Shown: positions 1 to 9,248, numbered from the stretch's first letter. The stretch is DNA of 64,000 nt from Pseudomonas sp. P5_109 (GCF_034009455.1 NZ_CP125380.1:3671501-3735500); one strand, 5' to 3'. Numbers and translations are program-made. Notes: generated by a model from the letters alone, not told the origin.

Positions 1-123
1 TTCGAATCGGGCTTCAACAATATTTCCAATTTCAACCGGCGCTTCCAGCAACTCAAGGGCATGACGCCTTCGCACTACCGGCGGCTGGTGGTGCAGCGGC
101 TGACCGAGCAAAACCTGGGTTGA
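1..123 (+). CDS. mtlR: AraC-family regulator, C-terminal end (probable MtlR)
   Basis: This is the last 40 codons of a gene entering from the left. The reading frame is open from base 1 and stops at TGA 121-123. The peptide carries the signature of the second helix-turn-helix of AraC/XylS regulators: a GF-x-N-x-S-x-FNRRF-x-x-x-KG-x-(T)-P stretch followed by a Y-R-R end. The mannitol operon follows on the same strand, and in P. fluorescens its activator is the AraC-family protein MtlR, so mtlR is the likely identity. The effector-binding domain lies outside the window, so this name rests on context. Confidence 0.75.
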   Translation, partial: FESGFNNISNFNRRFQQLKGMTPSHYRRLVVQRLTEQNLG

Positions 124-135
124 CCCCTCACCTCC

Positions 136-226
136 CTGTGGGAGCGGGCTTGCTCGCGAATGCGTCGTGTCAGACGACATTTTGCAAACTGACACACCTC
201 CTTCGCGAGCAAGCCCGCTCCCACAG
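136..226. repeat. REPIN (inverted REP pair, GTGGGAGCGGGC family)
   Basis: Two REP palindromes in opposite orientation. The left arm reads CTGTGGGAGCGGGCTTGCTC and the right arm is its complement ending at CCCACAG. About 40 bases separate them. It sits between mtlR and mtlE and could fold as a long hairpin at the end of the mtlR transcript. Confidence 0.9.
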
Positions 227-313
227 GTACCCCGCCAGGCCTTGAAACCTATACGGATTCAATAGCGTGCCATCGCTGAAAAGCCCTTCCCTGCGTCTAC
301 ACCCCAAAACTCC

Positions 314-340
314 AGTGCAAAATAGTATCGATCAAAGTGC
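314..340 (+). promoter_or_regulatory. Candidate MtlR operator (direct repeats before mtlE)
   Basis: The pentamer AGTGC occurs at 314 and 336, spaced 22 bases or about two helical turns, and again at 381. AraC-type activators usually bind direct repeats about 21 bases apart, and the adjacent regulator is AraC-type. No convincing -35/-10 pair was seen, as expected for an activator-dependent promoter. The repeats match well only over five bases, so this is tentative. The 300-base gap otherwise holds only the REPIN and the CA motif. Confidence 0.35.
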
Positions 341-411
341 GATGGATGATTTGTTTCGCTCTCCATTGAAGGTTGTAATCAGTGCACATTCTTCCCTTCG
401 CAGGAAGACAC

Positions 412-422
412 AAAAACAATAA
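412..422 (+). promoter_or_regulatory. Candidate Hfq/Crc CA motif upstream of mtlE
   Basis: AAAAACAATAA contains two overlapping matches to the Pseudomonas catabolite-repression motif AANAAYAA (412-419 and 415-422). It lies 40 bases upstream of the mtlE start codon. Mannitol catabolism is a plausible Crc/Hfq target. The distance from the ribosome-binding site is larger than for the best-studied sites. Confidence 0.4.
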
Positions 423-461
423 CTGTCCTTCTGTAACCCACCGGGTGCAGAAAAGGAGTGC

Positions 462-1775
462 ATGATGCAACCTTCGGTAAAAGCCCTGCTTGCCCTCACC
501 TGCATGACCCTCAGCAGCGTCAGTCTTGGCGCCCAGACCTTGACCATCGCCACCGTCAACAACAGCGACATGATCCGCATGCAGAAGCTCTCGAAAACCT
601 TCGAGGCCGAGCATCCTGACATCAGGCTCAATTGGGTGGTGCTCGAAGAAAACGTCCTGCGCCAGCGCCTGACCACCGACATCGCCACCCAGGGCGGGCA
701 GTTCGATGTGCTGACCATCGGCATGTACGAAGCGGCACTCTGGGGCGCGAAGGGTTGGCTGGAGCCGATGAAGGACTTGCCGGCCAGCTATGTCCTCGAC
801 GATGTGTTCCCGTCGGTGCGTGAAGGCCTTTCGGTCAAGGGCTCGCTGTACGCCCTGCCGTTCTACGCCGAAAGCTCGATCACCTACTACCGCACCGACC
901 TGTTCAAGGACGCTGGCCTGAGCATGCCCGAGCGTCCGACCTGGGAGCAGATCGGCGACCTCGCGGGCAAACTCACCAACAAGGATAAAGAGCAGTACGG
1001 CATCTGCCTGCGCGGCAAGGCCGGCTGGGGTGAGAACATGGCGTTGATCAGCACCGTTGCCAACGCCTATGGCGCGCGCTGGTTCGATGAAAAGTGGCAG
1101 CCGGAATTCAACGGCCCCGAATGGAAAAACGCGCTGAACTTCTACGTCGATACCATGAAGAAATCCGGTCCGCCGGGTGCGTCGAGCAACGGTTTCAACG
1201 AGAACCTGGCACTGTTCAACAGTGGCAAATGCGCGATCTGGGTCGATGCCAGCGTCGCCGGCTCGTTCGTTACCGACAAGACCCAGAGCAAGGTCGCCGA
1301 TCACGTCGGTTTCACCTATGCGCCGCATCAAGTCACCGACAAGGGCTCGGCCTGGTTGTACTCCTGGGCCCTGGCCATTCCCACCAGTTCCAAAGCCAAG
1401 GACGCGGCGAAAATTTTCAGCGCCTGGGCCACGTCCAAGGAATACGGCGCTCTGGTCGCGGAAAAAGACGGCATCGCCAACGTACCACCGGGCACGCGGG
1501 CCTCGACCTACAGCGAGGCGTACATGAACGCCGCGCCGTTCGCCAAGGTCACCCTGGAGTCGCTCAAAGCCGCGGACCCAAGCAAGCCGGGCGCCAGGCC
1601 GGTGCCTTACATCGGGATTCAGTTGGTGACCATTCCCGAGTTCCAGGGCATTGGTACCCAGGTCGGCAAATCCTTCTCGGCGGCGCTGATCGGCCAGACC
1701 ACGGTCGACCAGGCCCTGGCGGCGGCCCAGCAAACCACTGAACGCGAAATGAAGCGCGCGGGTTATCCCAAGTAG
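462..1775 (+). CDS. mtlE: Mannitol/sorbitol ABC transporter, substrate-binding protein
   Basis: A periplasmic extracellular solute-binding protein (family 1) of 437 residues that delivers polyols to the MtlFGK importer. Residues 1 to about 25 form a signal peptide: charged start, hydrophobic LLALTCMTL core, cleavage near LGA-QT. A lipobox was not seen. The mature part begins TLTIATVNNSDM and has the family-1 pattern of an early strand followed by an F-x-x-x-HP-D-I motif. AGGAG at 454-458 precedes ATG codons at 462 and 465; the second has the better spacing. It is first in an operon with two permeases, an ATPase and mannitol dehydrogenase. A REPIN separates it from mtlF. Confidence 0.9.
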   Translation: MMQPSVKALLALTCMTLSSVSLGAQTLTIATVNNSDMIRMQKLSKTFEAEHPDIRLNWVVLEENVLRQRLTTDIATQGGQFDVLTIGMYEAALWGAKGWLEPMKDLPASYVLDDVFPSVREGLSVKGSLYALPFYAESSITYYRTDLFKDAGLSMPERPTWEQIGDLAGKLTNKDKEQYGICLRGKAGWGENMALISTVANAYGARWFDEKWQPEFNGPEWKNALNFYVDTMKKSGPPGASSNGFNENLALFNSGKCAIWVDASVAGSFVTDKTQSKVADHVGFTYAPHQVTDKGSAWLYSWALAIPTSSKAKDAAKIFSAWATSKEYGALVAEKDGIANVPPGTRASTYSEAYMNAAPFAKVTLESLKAADPSKPGARPVPYIGIQLVTIPEFQGIGTQVGKSFSAALIGQTTVDQALAAAQQTTEREMKRAGYPK

Positions 1776-1787
1776 CCCCGTATCCAA

Positions 1788-1880
1788 TGTGGGAGCGGGC
1801 TTGCTCGCGAAAGCGGTATTCCAATCGCAAAAGCTGTGTCGGATGTACTGGCCTCTTCGCGAGCAAGCCCGCTCCCACGG
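1788..1880. repeat. REPIN between mtlE and mtlF
   Basis: An inverted REP pair of the GTGGGAGCGGGCTTGCTCGCG family inside the operon, between the binding-protein gene and the first permease gene. The position recalls the malE-malF REP of E. coli, where the hairpin protects upstream mRNA and favours excess binding protein. Confidence 0.9.
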
Positions 1881-1920
1881 TTGATCTTCATATGCCTGTA
1901 AATAATCGGTTTTGATCGCC

Positions 1921-2847
1921 ATGAATACTTCAACTGCCAAAGCTCATATGGACATTGCCCAGCCCCAGCGCAAAAGCCGCGTGGCCAACCCCGGCTGGTT
2001 CCTGGTCAGCCCTTCGGTAGCGCTGCTGCTGTTGTGGATGATCGTGCCTCTGGGCATGACCCTCTACTTCTCGATGATCCGCTACAACCTGCTAAATCCG
2101 GGTGAAAACGAATTTGTCGGGCTGGAGAACTTCTCTTATTTCCTGACGGACTCGGGCTTCCTGCCCGGCGCCACCAACACGCTATTGCTGGTGGGCAGCG
2201 TGCTGCTGATCAGTGTGGTGTTCGGCGTGCTGATCAGCGCGCTGCTGGAGGCCAGTGAGTTTTTCGGTCGCGGCGTCGTGCGGGTGATGCTGATCTCGCC
2301 GTTTTTCATCATGCCCACGGTCGGTGCGCTGATCTGGAAAAACCTGGTTTTCCACCCGGTGTCGGGGATTCTCGCCTACGTCTGGAAGCTGTTCGGCGCG
2401 CAACCGGTGGACTGGCTGGCGCACTACCCGCTGCTGTCGATCATCATCATTGTCTCGTGGCAATGGCTGCCCTTCGCGATCCTGATCCTGATGACCGCCA
2501 TGCAGTCCCTCGACCAGGAGCAGAAAGAAGCCGCGCGCCTGGACGGCGCCGGGCCGATCGCGATTTTCTGGCACCTGACCCTGCCCCACCTGGCGCGGCC
2601 GATTGCGGTGGTGGTGATGATCGAAACCATCTTCCTGCTCTCGGTGTTCGCCGAAATCTTCACCACCACCAACGGCGGCCCCGGCTACGCCTCGACCAAC
2701 CTCGCCTACCTGATCTACAACCAGGCGCTGGTGCAGTTCGATGTCGGCATGGCCTCGGCGGGCGGCTTGATCGCCGTGGTCATCGCCAACATCGCCGCGA
2801 TCATTCTGGTGCGAATGATCGGCAAAAACCTGACCGACAAAGCCTGA
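1921..2847 (+). CDS. mtlF: Mannitol/sorbitol ABC transporter, permease 1
   Basis: An inner-membrane subunit of the MalF/UgpA type, 308 residues from ATG 1921. Six hydrophobic segments are visible, beginning with PSVALLLLWMIVPLGMTLYF. The cytoplasmic EAA loop that docks the ATPase is present as EAARLDGAGPIAIFWHLTLP near residue 200. An in-frame TTG at 1912 would add three residues; ATG is preferred, though neither has a strong ribosome-binding site, which fits translation depending on the upstream operon message. Pairs with MtlG. Confidence 0.9.
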   Translation: MNTSTAKAHMDIAQPQRKSRVANPGWFLVSPSVALLLLWMIVPLGMTLYFSMIRYNLLNPGENEFVGLENFSYFLTDSGFLPGATNTLLLVGSVLLISVVFGVLISALLEASEFFGRGVVRVMLISPFFIMPTVGALIWKNLVFHPVSGILAYVWKLFGAQPVDWLAHYPLLSIIIIVSWQWLPFAILILMTAMQSLDQEQKEAARLDGAGPIAIFWHLTLPHLARPIAVVVMIETIFLLSVFAEIFTTTNGGPGYASTNLAYLIYNQALVQFDVGMASAGGLIAVVIANIAAIILVRMIGKNLTDKA

Positions 2848-2855
2848 GGCCCGCC

Positions 2856-3686
2856 ATGACTCTTCAACAATCCCGTCGCCTGCAAAGCCTGTTGCTCGGT
2901 ACGTTGGCCTGGGCCATCGCGATCCTGATTTTCTTCCCGATCTTCTGGATGGTGATGACCAGTTTCAAGACCGAAATCGATGCCTTCGCCACGCCGCCGC
3001 AGTTCCTCTTCATGCCAACGCTGGAGAACTACCTGCACATCAATGAGCGCAGCGATTACTTCAGTTTCGCCTGGAACTCGGTGGTGATTTCCTTCAGCGC
3101 CACCGCCCTGTGCCTGCTGATCGCGATACCGGCGGCCTATTCCATGGCGTTCTACGAGACCCAGCGGACCAAGGGCACGCTGCTGTGGATGCTCTCGACC
3201 AAGATGCTGCCGCCGGTGGGCGTGCTGATGCCGATCTACCTGCTGGCCAAGAGTTTTGGCCTGCTCGACACGCGGATCGCGCTGATCGTGATCTACACGC
3301 TGATCAACCTGCCGATCGTGGTCTGGATGATTTACACCTACTTCAAGGACATCCCCAAGGACATCCTCGAAGCCGCGCGCCTCGACGGCGCCACACTGGC
3401 GCAGGAGATGCTGCGGGTGTTGCTGCCGATCGCCAAGGGCGGCCTGGCGTCCACGGTGCTGTTGTCGCTGATCCTGTGCTGGAACGAGGCGTTCTGGTCA
3501 CTGAACCTGACCTCCTCGAAAGCCGCCCCACTGACCGCGTTGATCGCTTCGTATTCGAGCCCCGAAGGGCTGTTCTGGGCCAAGTTGTCGGCGGTCTCGA
3601 CCCTGGCCTGTGCACCGATCCTGATCTTCGGCTGGATCAGCCAGAAACAACTGGTGCGCGGCCTCTCGTTCGGCGCCGTGAAATGA
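2856..3686 (+). CDS. mtlG: Mannitol/sorbitol ABC transporter, permease 2
   Basis: An inner-membrane subunit of the MalG/UgpE type, 276 residues. It begins eight bases after the mtlF stop codon. Hydrophobic segments start with LAWAIAILIFFPIFWMVMTS, and the short periplasmic loop FKTEIDAFATPPQF is typical of MalG homologues. The EAA loop appears as EAARLDGATLAQEMLRVLLP. The frame stays open about 400 bases upstream of the ATG, but that part lies inside mtlF and is not coding. Together with MtlF it forms the transmembrane channel. Confidence 0.9.
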   Translation: MTLQQSRRLQSLLLGTLAWAIAILIFFPIFWMVMTSFKTEIDAFATPPQFLFMPTLENYLHINERSDYFSFAWNSVVISFSATALCLLIAIPAAYSMAFYETQRTKGTLLWMLSTKMLPPVGVLMPIYLLAKSFGLLDTRIALIVIYTLINLPIVVWMIYTYFKDIPKDILEAARLDGATLAQEMLRVLLPIAKGGLASTVLLSLILCWNEAFWSLNLTSSKAAPLTALIASYSSPEGLFWAKLSAVSTLACAPILIFGWISQKQLVRGLSFGAVK

Positions 3687-3692
3687 AGATTC

Positions 3693-3794
3693 CTGTAGGA
3701 GCGAGCTTGCTCGCGATGGACGTGAACGATAACGCGTGCAGACAGGAGGAACGCTCCGCCTACAAATTTATCGCGAGCAAGCTCGCTCCTACAG
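3693..3794. repeat. REPIN between mtlG and mtlK
   Basis: An inverted REP pair of the TGTAGGAGCGAGCTTGCTCG subtype with a central AACGATAACGCGTG stretch. The same core recurs in the two large arrays at 31-32 kb and 42.7-43.2 kb. It lies inside the mtl operon, ending just upstream of the mtlK ribosome-binding site. Confidence 0.9.
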
Positions 3795-3818
3795 AAAAAT
3801 AAACGGAGGCCCATCACC

Positions 3819-4922
3819 ATGGCCAACCTGAAAATCAAGAATCTGCAAAAAGGTTTCGAAGGTTTTTCCATCATCAAGGGCATTGACCTTGAGGTGAACG
3901 ACAAGGAATTCGTGGTCTTCGTCGGCCCCTCGGGCTGCGGTAAATCCACGCTGCTGCGGCTGATCGCCGGGCTGGAGGAAGTCAGCGGCGGCACCATCGA
4001 ACTCGATGGCCGCGACATCACCGAAGTCAGCCCGGCCAAGCGCGACCTGGCGATGGTGTTCCAGACCTACGCCCTGTACCCGCACATGAGCGTGCGCAAG
4101 AACATGTCGTTCGCCCTCGACCTGGCCGGCGTGGCGAAAGCCGAAGTAGAGAAAAAGGTCAGCGAAGCGGCGCGCATCCTCGAACTGGGGCCGATGCTGG
4201 AGCGCAAGCCCAAGCAGCTCTCCGGCGGCCAGCGCCAGCGCGTGGCGATTGGCCGGGCGATCGTGCGCAACCCGAAGATCTTCCTGTTCGACGAACCGCT
4301 GTCCAACCTCGATGCCGCCCTGCGCGTGCAGATGCGCCTGGAACTGCTGCGCCTGCACAAAGACCTGCAAGCGACGATGATCTACGTCACCCACGACCAG
4401 GTCGAAGCGATGACCATGGCCGACAAGGTGGTTGTGCTCAATGGCGGCAAGATCGAGCAAGTCGGTTCGCCACTGGATCTCTACCACCAGCCTGCCAACC
4501 TGTTCGTCGCCGGCTTTCTCGGCACACCGAAAATGGGCTTCCTCAAGGGCAAGGTTACCCGTGTAGACAGCCAGGACTGTGAAGTGCAGCTGGACGCCGG
4601 AGCCCGCATCAACCTGCCCTTGAGCGGTCGGCAACTGAGCGTCGGCGGCGCGGTGACGCTGGGCATCCGCCCGGAACACCTGGAACTGGCCAAACCCGGC
4701 GACTGCACCTTGCAGGTCACCGCCGATGTCAGCGAACGCCTGGGCAGCGACACCTTCTGCCACGTCCGCACGGCATCCGGCGAAGCCCTGACTATGCGCG
4801 TGCGCGGCGATCTGGCCAGTCGCTACGGCGAAACCCTGAGCCTGCACCTGGACGCCCGACACTGCCATTTATTCGATGCCGACGGCGTGGCGTTGACCCG
4901 CCCGTTGCGCATTGCTGCCTGA
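3819..4922 (+). CDS. mtlK: Mannitol/sorbitol ABC transporter, ATP-binding protein
   Basis: The ATPase subunit of the polyol importer, MalK/UgpC family, 367 residues. Walker A is GPSGCGKST (residues 37-45), the signature is LSGGQRQR (near 134), Walker B is [12 protein letters not shown] and the H-loop is [13 protein letters not shown]-terminal regulatory TOBE-like domain follows from about residue 240. GGAGG stands 13 bases before the ATG, in the flank of the REPIN. The start is well supported by alignment of the [13 protein letters not shown] opening with the family. Confidence 0.93.
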   Translation: MANLKIKNLQKGFEGFSIIKGIDLEVNDKEFVVFVGPSGCGKSTLLRLIAGLEEVSGGTIELDGRDITEVSPAKRDLAMVFQTYALYPHMSVRKNMSFALDLAGVAKAEVEKKVSEAARILELGPMLERKPKQLSGGQRQRVAIGRAIVRNPKIFLFDEPLSNLDAALRVQMRLELLRLHKDLQATMIYVTHDQVEAMTMADKVVVLNGGKIEQVGSPLDLYHQPANLFVAGFLGTPKMGFLKGKVTRVDSQDCEVQLDAGARINLPLSGRQLSVGGAVTLGIRPEHLELAKPGDCTLQVTADVSERLGSDTFCHVRTASGEALTMRVRGDLASRYGETLSLHLDARHCHLFDADGVALTRPLRIAA

Positions 4923-4938
4923 TTTGCGAGTGCCTGCG

Positions 4939-6411
4939 ATGAAACTGAACAAACAGAACCTCAACCGCCTCGCTCCCGAAGTGGTCCTGCCCGCCTATGG
5001 GTTGGGCGATACCCGCCAAGGTATCGCGCACATCGGCGTCGGCGGTTTCCATCGCGCCCACCAGGCGTTTTACACCGATGCCCTGATGAACACCGGAGAA
5101 GCGCTGGACTGGGCCATCTGCGGTGTCGGCCTGCGCGCCGAGGACCGCCGCGCCCGTGACGATCTCAAGGAACAGGATTACCTGTTCACCCTGTTCGAAC
5201 TCGGCGACAGCAACGCCACCGAAGTGCGGGTGATCGGCGCCCTTCGCGACATGCTGCTGGCTGAAGACGGTGCCCAGGCGTTGATCGACAAGCTGGCCAA
5301 CCCCGAGATCCGCATCGTCTCGCTGACCATCACCGAAGGTGGCTACTGCATCGACGACAGCAGCGGTGAGTTCATGGCGCACTTGCCGCAGATCCAGCAT
5401 GACCTGGCGCACCCCGACGCCCCGAAAACCGTGTTCGGCTTTCTCTGTGCGGCACTGGCCAGGCGCCGCGCCGCGGGCACGCCGGCGTTCACCCTGATGT
5501 CCTGCGATAACCTGCCGCATAACGGCGCGGTGACCCGCAAGGCCCTGCTGGCCTTCGCCGCCTTGCACGACAAAGATTTGCGCGACTGGATCGCCGCCAA
5601 CGTCAGTTTCCCCAACGCCATGGTCGATCGCATCACGCCGATGACCAGCACCCAACACCGTTTGCAACTGGCCGACCAGCATGGGCTGGACGATGCCTGG
5701 CCGGTGGTCTGCGAACCCTTTGTGCAATGGGTGCTGGAAGACAAGTTCGTCAACGGTCGTCCGGCCTGGGAAAAGGTCGGCGTACAGTTCACCGACGACG
5801 TCACGCCCTATGAAGAAATGAAGATCAAGCTGCTCAATGGCAGTCATCTGGCGCTGACGTACCTGGGATTCCTCAAGGGTTACCGCTTCGTCCACGAGAC
5901 CATGAACGACCCACTGTTCGTGCGCTACATGCGCGCTTACATGGATCTGGACGTGACCCCGCAACTGGCGCCGGTGCCGGGCATCGACCTGACCCAGTAC
6001 AAAGACACGCTGGTGGCGCGCTTCTCCAATCAGGCGATTGCCGATCAGCTTGAACGGGTGTGTTCGGACGGCTCGTCGAAGTTTCCGAAATTCACCGTGC
6101 CGACCATCAACCGATTGATCGCCGATGGCCGCGAGACCAAGCGTGCAGCGTTGGTGGTAGCGGCGTGGGCGCTGTACCTCAAGGGAGTGGACGAGCATGG
6201 CCAGACCTACTCGATTCCTGACCCGCGCGCAGCGTTCTGCCAGGCACTGGTAGCCGATGATGTGCTGATTACCCAGCGCTTGCTGGCGGTTGAAGAGATT
6301 TTTGGTGCGGCGATCGCGCACTCCCCAGCATTTGTCGCGGCGTTCGAGTGGTGCTGCAACAGTTTGCGTGAGGTGGGGGTGTCGCGGACGCTGGAACGAG
6401 TGTTGGCGTAA
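4939..6411 (+). CDS. mtlD: Mannitol 2-dehydrogenase
   Basis: An NAD-dependent polyol-specific long-chain dehydrogenase (mannitol to fructose; also acts on arabitol and sorbitol in P. fluorescens), 490 residues. The N-terminal nucleotide-binding region includes IGVGGFHRAHQAFYTD. The family catalytic signature K-x5-N-x2-H is seen in KIKLLNGSHLAL near residue 295. A TTG at 4912 would extend it by nine residues into mtlK; ATG 4939 is preferred. The product fructose is the substrate for MtlZ in the same operon. Confidence 0.93.
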   Translation: MKLNKQNLNRLAPEVVLPAYGLGDTRQGIAHIGVGGFHRAHQAFYTDALMNTGEALDWAICGVGLRAEDRRARDDLKEQDYLFTLFELGDSNATEVRVIGALRDMLLAEDGAQALIDKLANPEIRIVSLTITEGGYCIDDSSGEFMAHLPQIQHDLAHPDAPKTVFGFLCAALARRRAAGTPAFTLMSCDNLPHNGAVTRKALLAFAALHDKDLRDWIAANVSFPNAMVDRITPMTSTQHRLQLADQHGLDDAWPVVCEPFVQWVLEDKFVNGRPAWEKVGVQFTDDVTPYEEMKIKLLNGSHLALTYLGFLKGYRFVHETMNDPLFVRYMRAYMDLDVTPQLAPVPGIDLTQYKDTLVARFSNQAIADQLERVCSDGSSKFPKFTVPTINRLIADGRETKRAALVVAAWALYLKGVDEHGQTYSIPDPRAAFCQALVADDVLITQRLLAVEEIFGAAIAHSPAFVAAFEWCCNSLREVGVSRTLERVLA

Positions 6412-6427
6412 GTCCTGCGGTGAAGCT

Positions 6428-6506
6428 GCCGCCGCCTTCGCGAGCCAGCCCGCTCCTACATTTGGAATGCATTCCCCTGTGGGAGCGGGCTTGCTCGCGA
6501 AGGCGG
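6428..6506. repeat. REPIN between mtlD and mtlY
   Basis: Two REP halves in the reverse arrangement (CTTCGCGAGC arm first, GTGGGAGCGGGC arm second). The first half carries substitutions (CCAGCCCGCTCCTACA). This is the third REPIN inside the mtl operon. Confidence 0.85.
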
Positions 6507-6556
6507 CCTGACAGGCACCAGGGATACTCAATCCAGACGTGTATCAAGGATTCAGC

Positions 6557-8053
6557 ATGACAACCCAACAACACTTCCTCGGCATCGACTGCGGCACCCA
6601 GGGCACCAAAGCCATCATCCTCGACGCGGCCAGTGGTGAAGTGCTCGGCCAGGGCGCAGCCACCCACACGATGATCAGCGGCGCCAACGGCCGTCGCGAA
6701 CAGGACACCCATCAATGGCTGGAAGCCTTCGCCACAGCCACCCGCCGCGCCTTGCTCGCGGCCAAGGTCGATGGCCAGTCGATCCTGGGCATTGGCGTCT
6801 CCGGCCAGCAGCACGGCCTGGTGCTGCTCGACGATCAGGGCAAGGTGCTGCGCCCGGCCAAACTCTGGTGTGACACCGAAACCACCCCGGAGAATGAACG
6901 CCTGCTGGCTCACCTGGGCGGCGAAAAGGGTTCGCTGGAACGCCTCGGCGTGGTCATCGCACCGGGCTACACCGCGTCCAAGCTCTTATGGACCAAAGAG
7001 CAGCACCCCGAGGTGTTTTCCCGGATCGCCCGCATATTGTTGCCCCACGACTTCCTCAACCATTGGCTCACCGGACGCAGTTGCAGTGAATACGGTGATG
7101 CCTCCGGCACCGGGTATTTCAACATTCGAACCCGTCAGTGGGATTTGCAATTGTTGCGTGACATCGATCCGGGCGGACGCCTGCAAGCCGCCCTGCCGGA
7201 ACTGATCGATGCCCATCAGCCGGTCGGCACGATTCTGCCGGGGATTGCCGAACACCTGGACATCAACCCGCGGGCCTTGGTGTCCAGTGGCGGCGGCGAC
7301 AACATGATGGGCGCCATCGGCACCGGCAACATCCAGCCCGGCGCAATCACCATGAGTCTCGGTTCGTCGGGCACGGTGTACGCCTATGCCGATCAGCCGA
7401 ACGTTGCCCCGCAGTCCGCAGTCGCCACGTTCTGTTCTTCCAGCGGTGGCTGGCTGCCGTTGATCTGCACCATGAACCTGACCAATGCCACCGGGCTGAT
7501 TCGCGACCTGCTGGAACTCGACATCGATGAATTCAACGAGCTTATTGCCCAGGCACCGATCGGTGCCGAAGGTGTGTGCATGCTGCCGTTCTTCAACGGC
7601 GAGCGGGTACCCGCCCTGCCCCATGCGAGCGGCAGCCTGTCGGGCCTGACCATGACCAACCTGACCCGGGCCAACCTGTGCCGCGCGGTGGTCGAAGGCA
7701 CGACGTTCGGTTTGCGTTACGGACTGGACCTGCTACGTCACAATGGCTTACAAAGCCGCAGCATTCGGCTGATCGGTGGCGGTTCGAAAAGTGCGGTGTG
7801 GCGGCAGATCGTCGCCGATACCATGAATACACCAGTGATCTGCACCGAACAAAGCGAGGCCGCGGCCCTGGGTGCGGCGATTCAGGCGGCCTGGTGCGTA
7901 TCCCGGGCAAACGGACACGAAGACAGTCTGGCGCACTTGTGCGAACGCTGCGTGAAACTCGACCCGGCCAGTGAAACCCTGCCGGTCACGGGCAATGTCC
8001 AAGCCAGTCAGCAAGCTTATGAACGCTATCAACAGCATGTCGCAACCCTTTGA
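6557..8053 (+). CDS. mtlY: Xylulokinase (FGGY family)
   Basis: A cytoplasmic sugar kinase of 498 residues that phosphorylates D-xylulose, the product of arabitol oxidation by MtlD. It opens with the FGGY phosphate-binding motif GIDCGTQGTKAIILD, has the SGQQHGLV stretch typical of xylulokinases, and later GGGSKSAVWRQI with the second ATP-binding motif. AAGGA lies six bases before ATG 6557. Equivalent to xylB; mtlY is the name used in the P. fluorescens mannitol operon. Confidence 0.9.
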   Translation: MTTQQHFLGIDCGTQGTKAIILDAASGEVLGQGAATHTMISGANGRREQDTHQWLEAFATATRRALLAAKVDGQSILGIGVSGQQHGLVLLDDQGKVLRPAKLWCDTETTPENERLLAHLGGEKGSLERLGVVIAPGYTASKLLWTKEQHPEVFSRIARILLPHDFLNHWLTGRSCSEYGDASGTGYFNIRTRQWDLQLLRDIDPGGRLQAALPELIDAHQPVGTILPGIAEHLDINPRALVSSGGGDNMMGAIGTGNIQPGAITMSLGSSGTVYAYADQPNVAPQSAVATFCSSSGGWLPLICTMNLTNATGLIRDLLELDIDEFNELIAQAPIGAEGVCMLPFFNGERVPALPHASGSLSGLTMTNLTRANLCRAVVEGTTFGLRYGLDLLRHNGLQSRSIRLIGGGSKSAVWRQIVADTMNTPVICTEQSEAAALGAAIQAAWCVSRANGHEDSLAHLCERCVKLDPASETLPVTGNVQASQQAYERYQQHVATL

Positions 8054-8066
8054 AGAGTGAACAATT

Positions 8067-9011
8067 ATGTACCTGGTGTGTGGCGAAGCGCTGTTCGATT
8101 TTTTCAGTGAAAACGACGCCAGCGGTCTGGCGTCCAACGTGAATTTCAAAGCCATCGCCGGTGGCTCGCCGTTCAACGTGGCGGTGGGCTTGCGCCGGTT
8201 GGGCGTGGACTCGGCACTGTTGGCCGGGTTGTCCACTGACTACCTGGGAAGACGCCTGCTGCAGGTGCTGCTAGATGAAGGCGTGCGGCCGGACTACCTG
8301 TTGGACTTTGCCGCGCCGACCACCCTGGCGATGGTTGCGGTCGGCGCCAATGGCTCACCGCAGTACAGCTTCCGCGGCGAAGGCTGCGCCGATCGGCAAT
8401 TGCAACCGGAGCACCTGCCGACACTCGGGCCTGAGGTGCGTGGCCTGCATATCGGCTCGTTTTCCCTGGTGGTGCAGCCGATTGCCGACACGCTCCTGGC
8501 ATTGGTACGCAGGGAAAGCGGCAAGCGCCTGATCAGCCTCGATCCGAACGTGCGCCTGAACCCGCAGCCGGACATAGACCTGTGGCGTAAACGTATCGCG
8601 ACGCTGGTGGAGCTGGCCGACCTGATCAAGGTCAGTGACGAGGACCTGCATCTGTTGTACCCCGACCAGGATCCGGCGCAGGTCATCGCAGGCTGGTTGC
8701 AGCACCGCTGTCAGTTGGTGTTCCTGACCCGCGGCGGCGAAGGCGCGAGCGTGTTCAGCCGGGCTCATGGTTCTTGGTCGACACCCGCCTGCTCGGTAGA
8801 AATCGCCGACACCGTGGGCGCGGGCGATACCTTTCAGGCGGCGCTGATTACCTGGCTCACCGAACAGCAGCTGGACTCGGTGGAGGGTTTGAAGCAACTT
8901 GGCCGCGAGCAGATCGACCGCATGCTGAAGTTCGCGGTGCAGGCGGCGGCGTTGACGTGCAGCAAGACAGGACCGGATTTGCCTTATCGCAAGCATCTGG
9001 ATTTGTGCTGA
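8067..9011 (+). CDS. mtlZ: Fructokinase (PfkB family)
   Basis: A carbohydrate kinase of 314 residues that phosphorylates fructose made by mannitol dehydrogenase. The N-terminal PfkB signature is seen as GGSPFNVAVGLRRLG near residue 33. The C-terminal signature with the catalytic aspartate is DTVGAGDTFQAAL near residue 250. It begins 13 bases after mtlY and is the last gene of the operon. A degenerate REP-like hairpin follows at about 9020-9046. Confidence 0.9.
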   Translation: MYLVCGEALFDFFSENDASGLASNVNFKAIAGGSPFNVAVGLRRLGVDSALLAGLSTDYLGRRLLQVLLDEGVRPDYLLDFAAPTTLAMVAVGANGSPQYSFRGEGCADRQLQPEHLPTLGPEVRGLHIGSFSLVVQPIADTLLALVRRESGKRLISLDPNVRLNPQPDIDLWRKRIATLVELADLIKVSDEDLHLLYPDQDPAQVIAGWLQHRCQLVFLTRGGEGASVFSRAHGSWSTPACSVEIADTVGAGDTFQAALITWLTEQQLDSVEGLKQLGREQIDRMLKFAVQAAALTCSKTGPDLPYRKHLDLC

Positions 9012-9248
9012 ATTCGAGGGCCTCTTCGACTTGCTTGCGAAGGCTTTCCATCCGGCGCCTGATGGTCTTAACTGATACCCGTGACCACAGCGTTGCGACA
9101 GGCGGCGTTCAGCCGAATTAACCCTCGCTTAACCGTGTGGTCCAACACTTCACTGGACCGCACGCCCTCAGACTGTTCTGACGCCCAGTGCGGCAGGTTC
9201 GACAAGCCACACATCGAACTGACTTTCCGTCCGCACCGGAGATCACTG

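Noticed and set aside
297..1940. A 547-codon minus-strand frame opposite mtlE
   Set aside because: A high-GC shadow of the real gene; composition is Arg/Gly/Leu-rich and no family features are present. The same holds for the other long antisense frames in the window.
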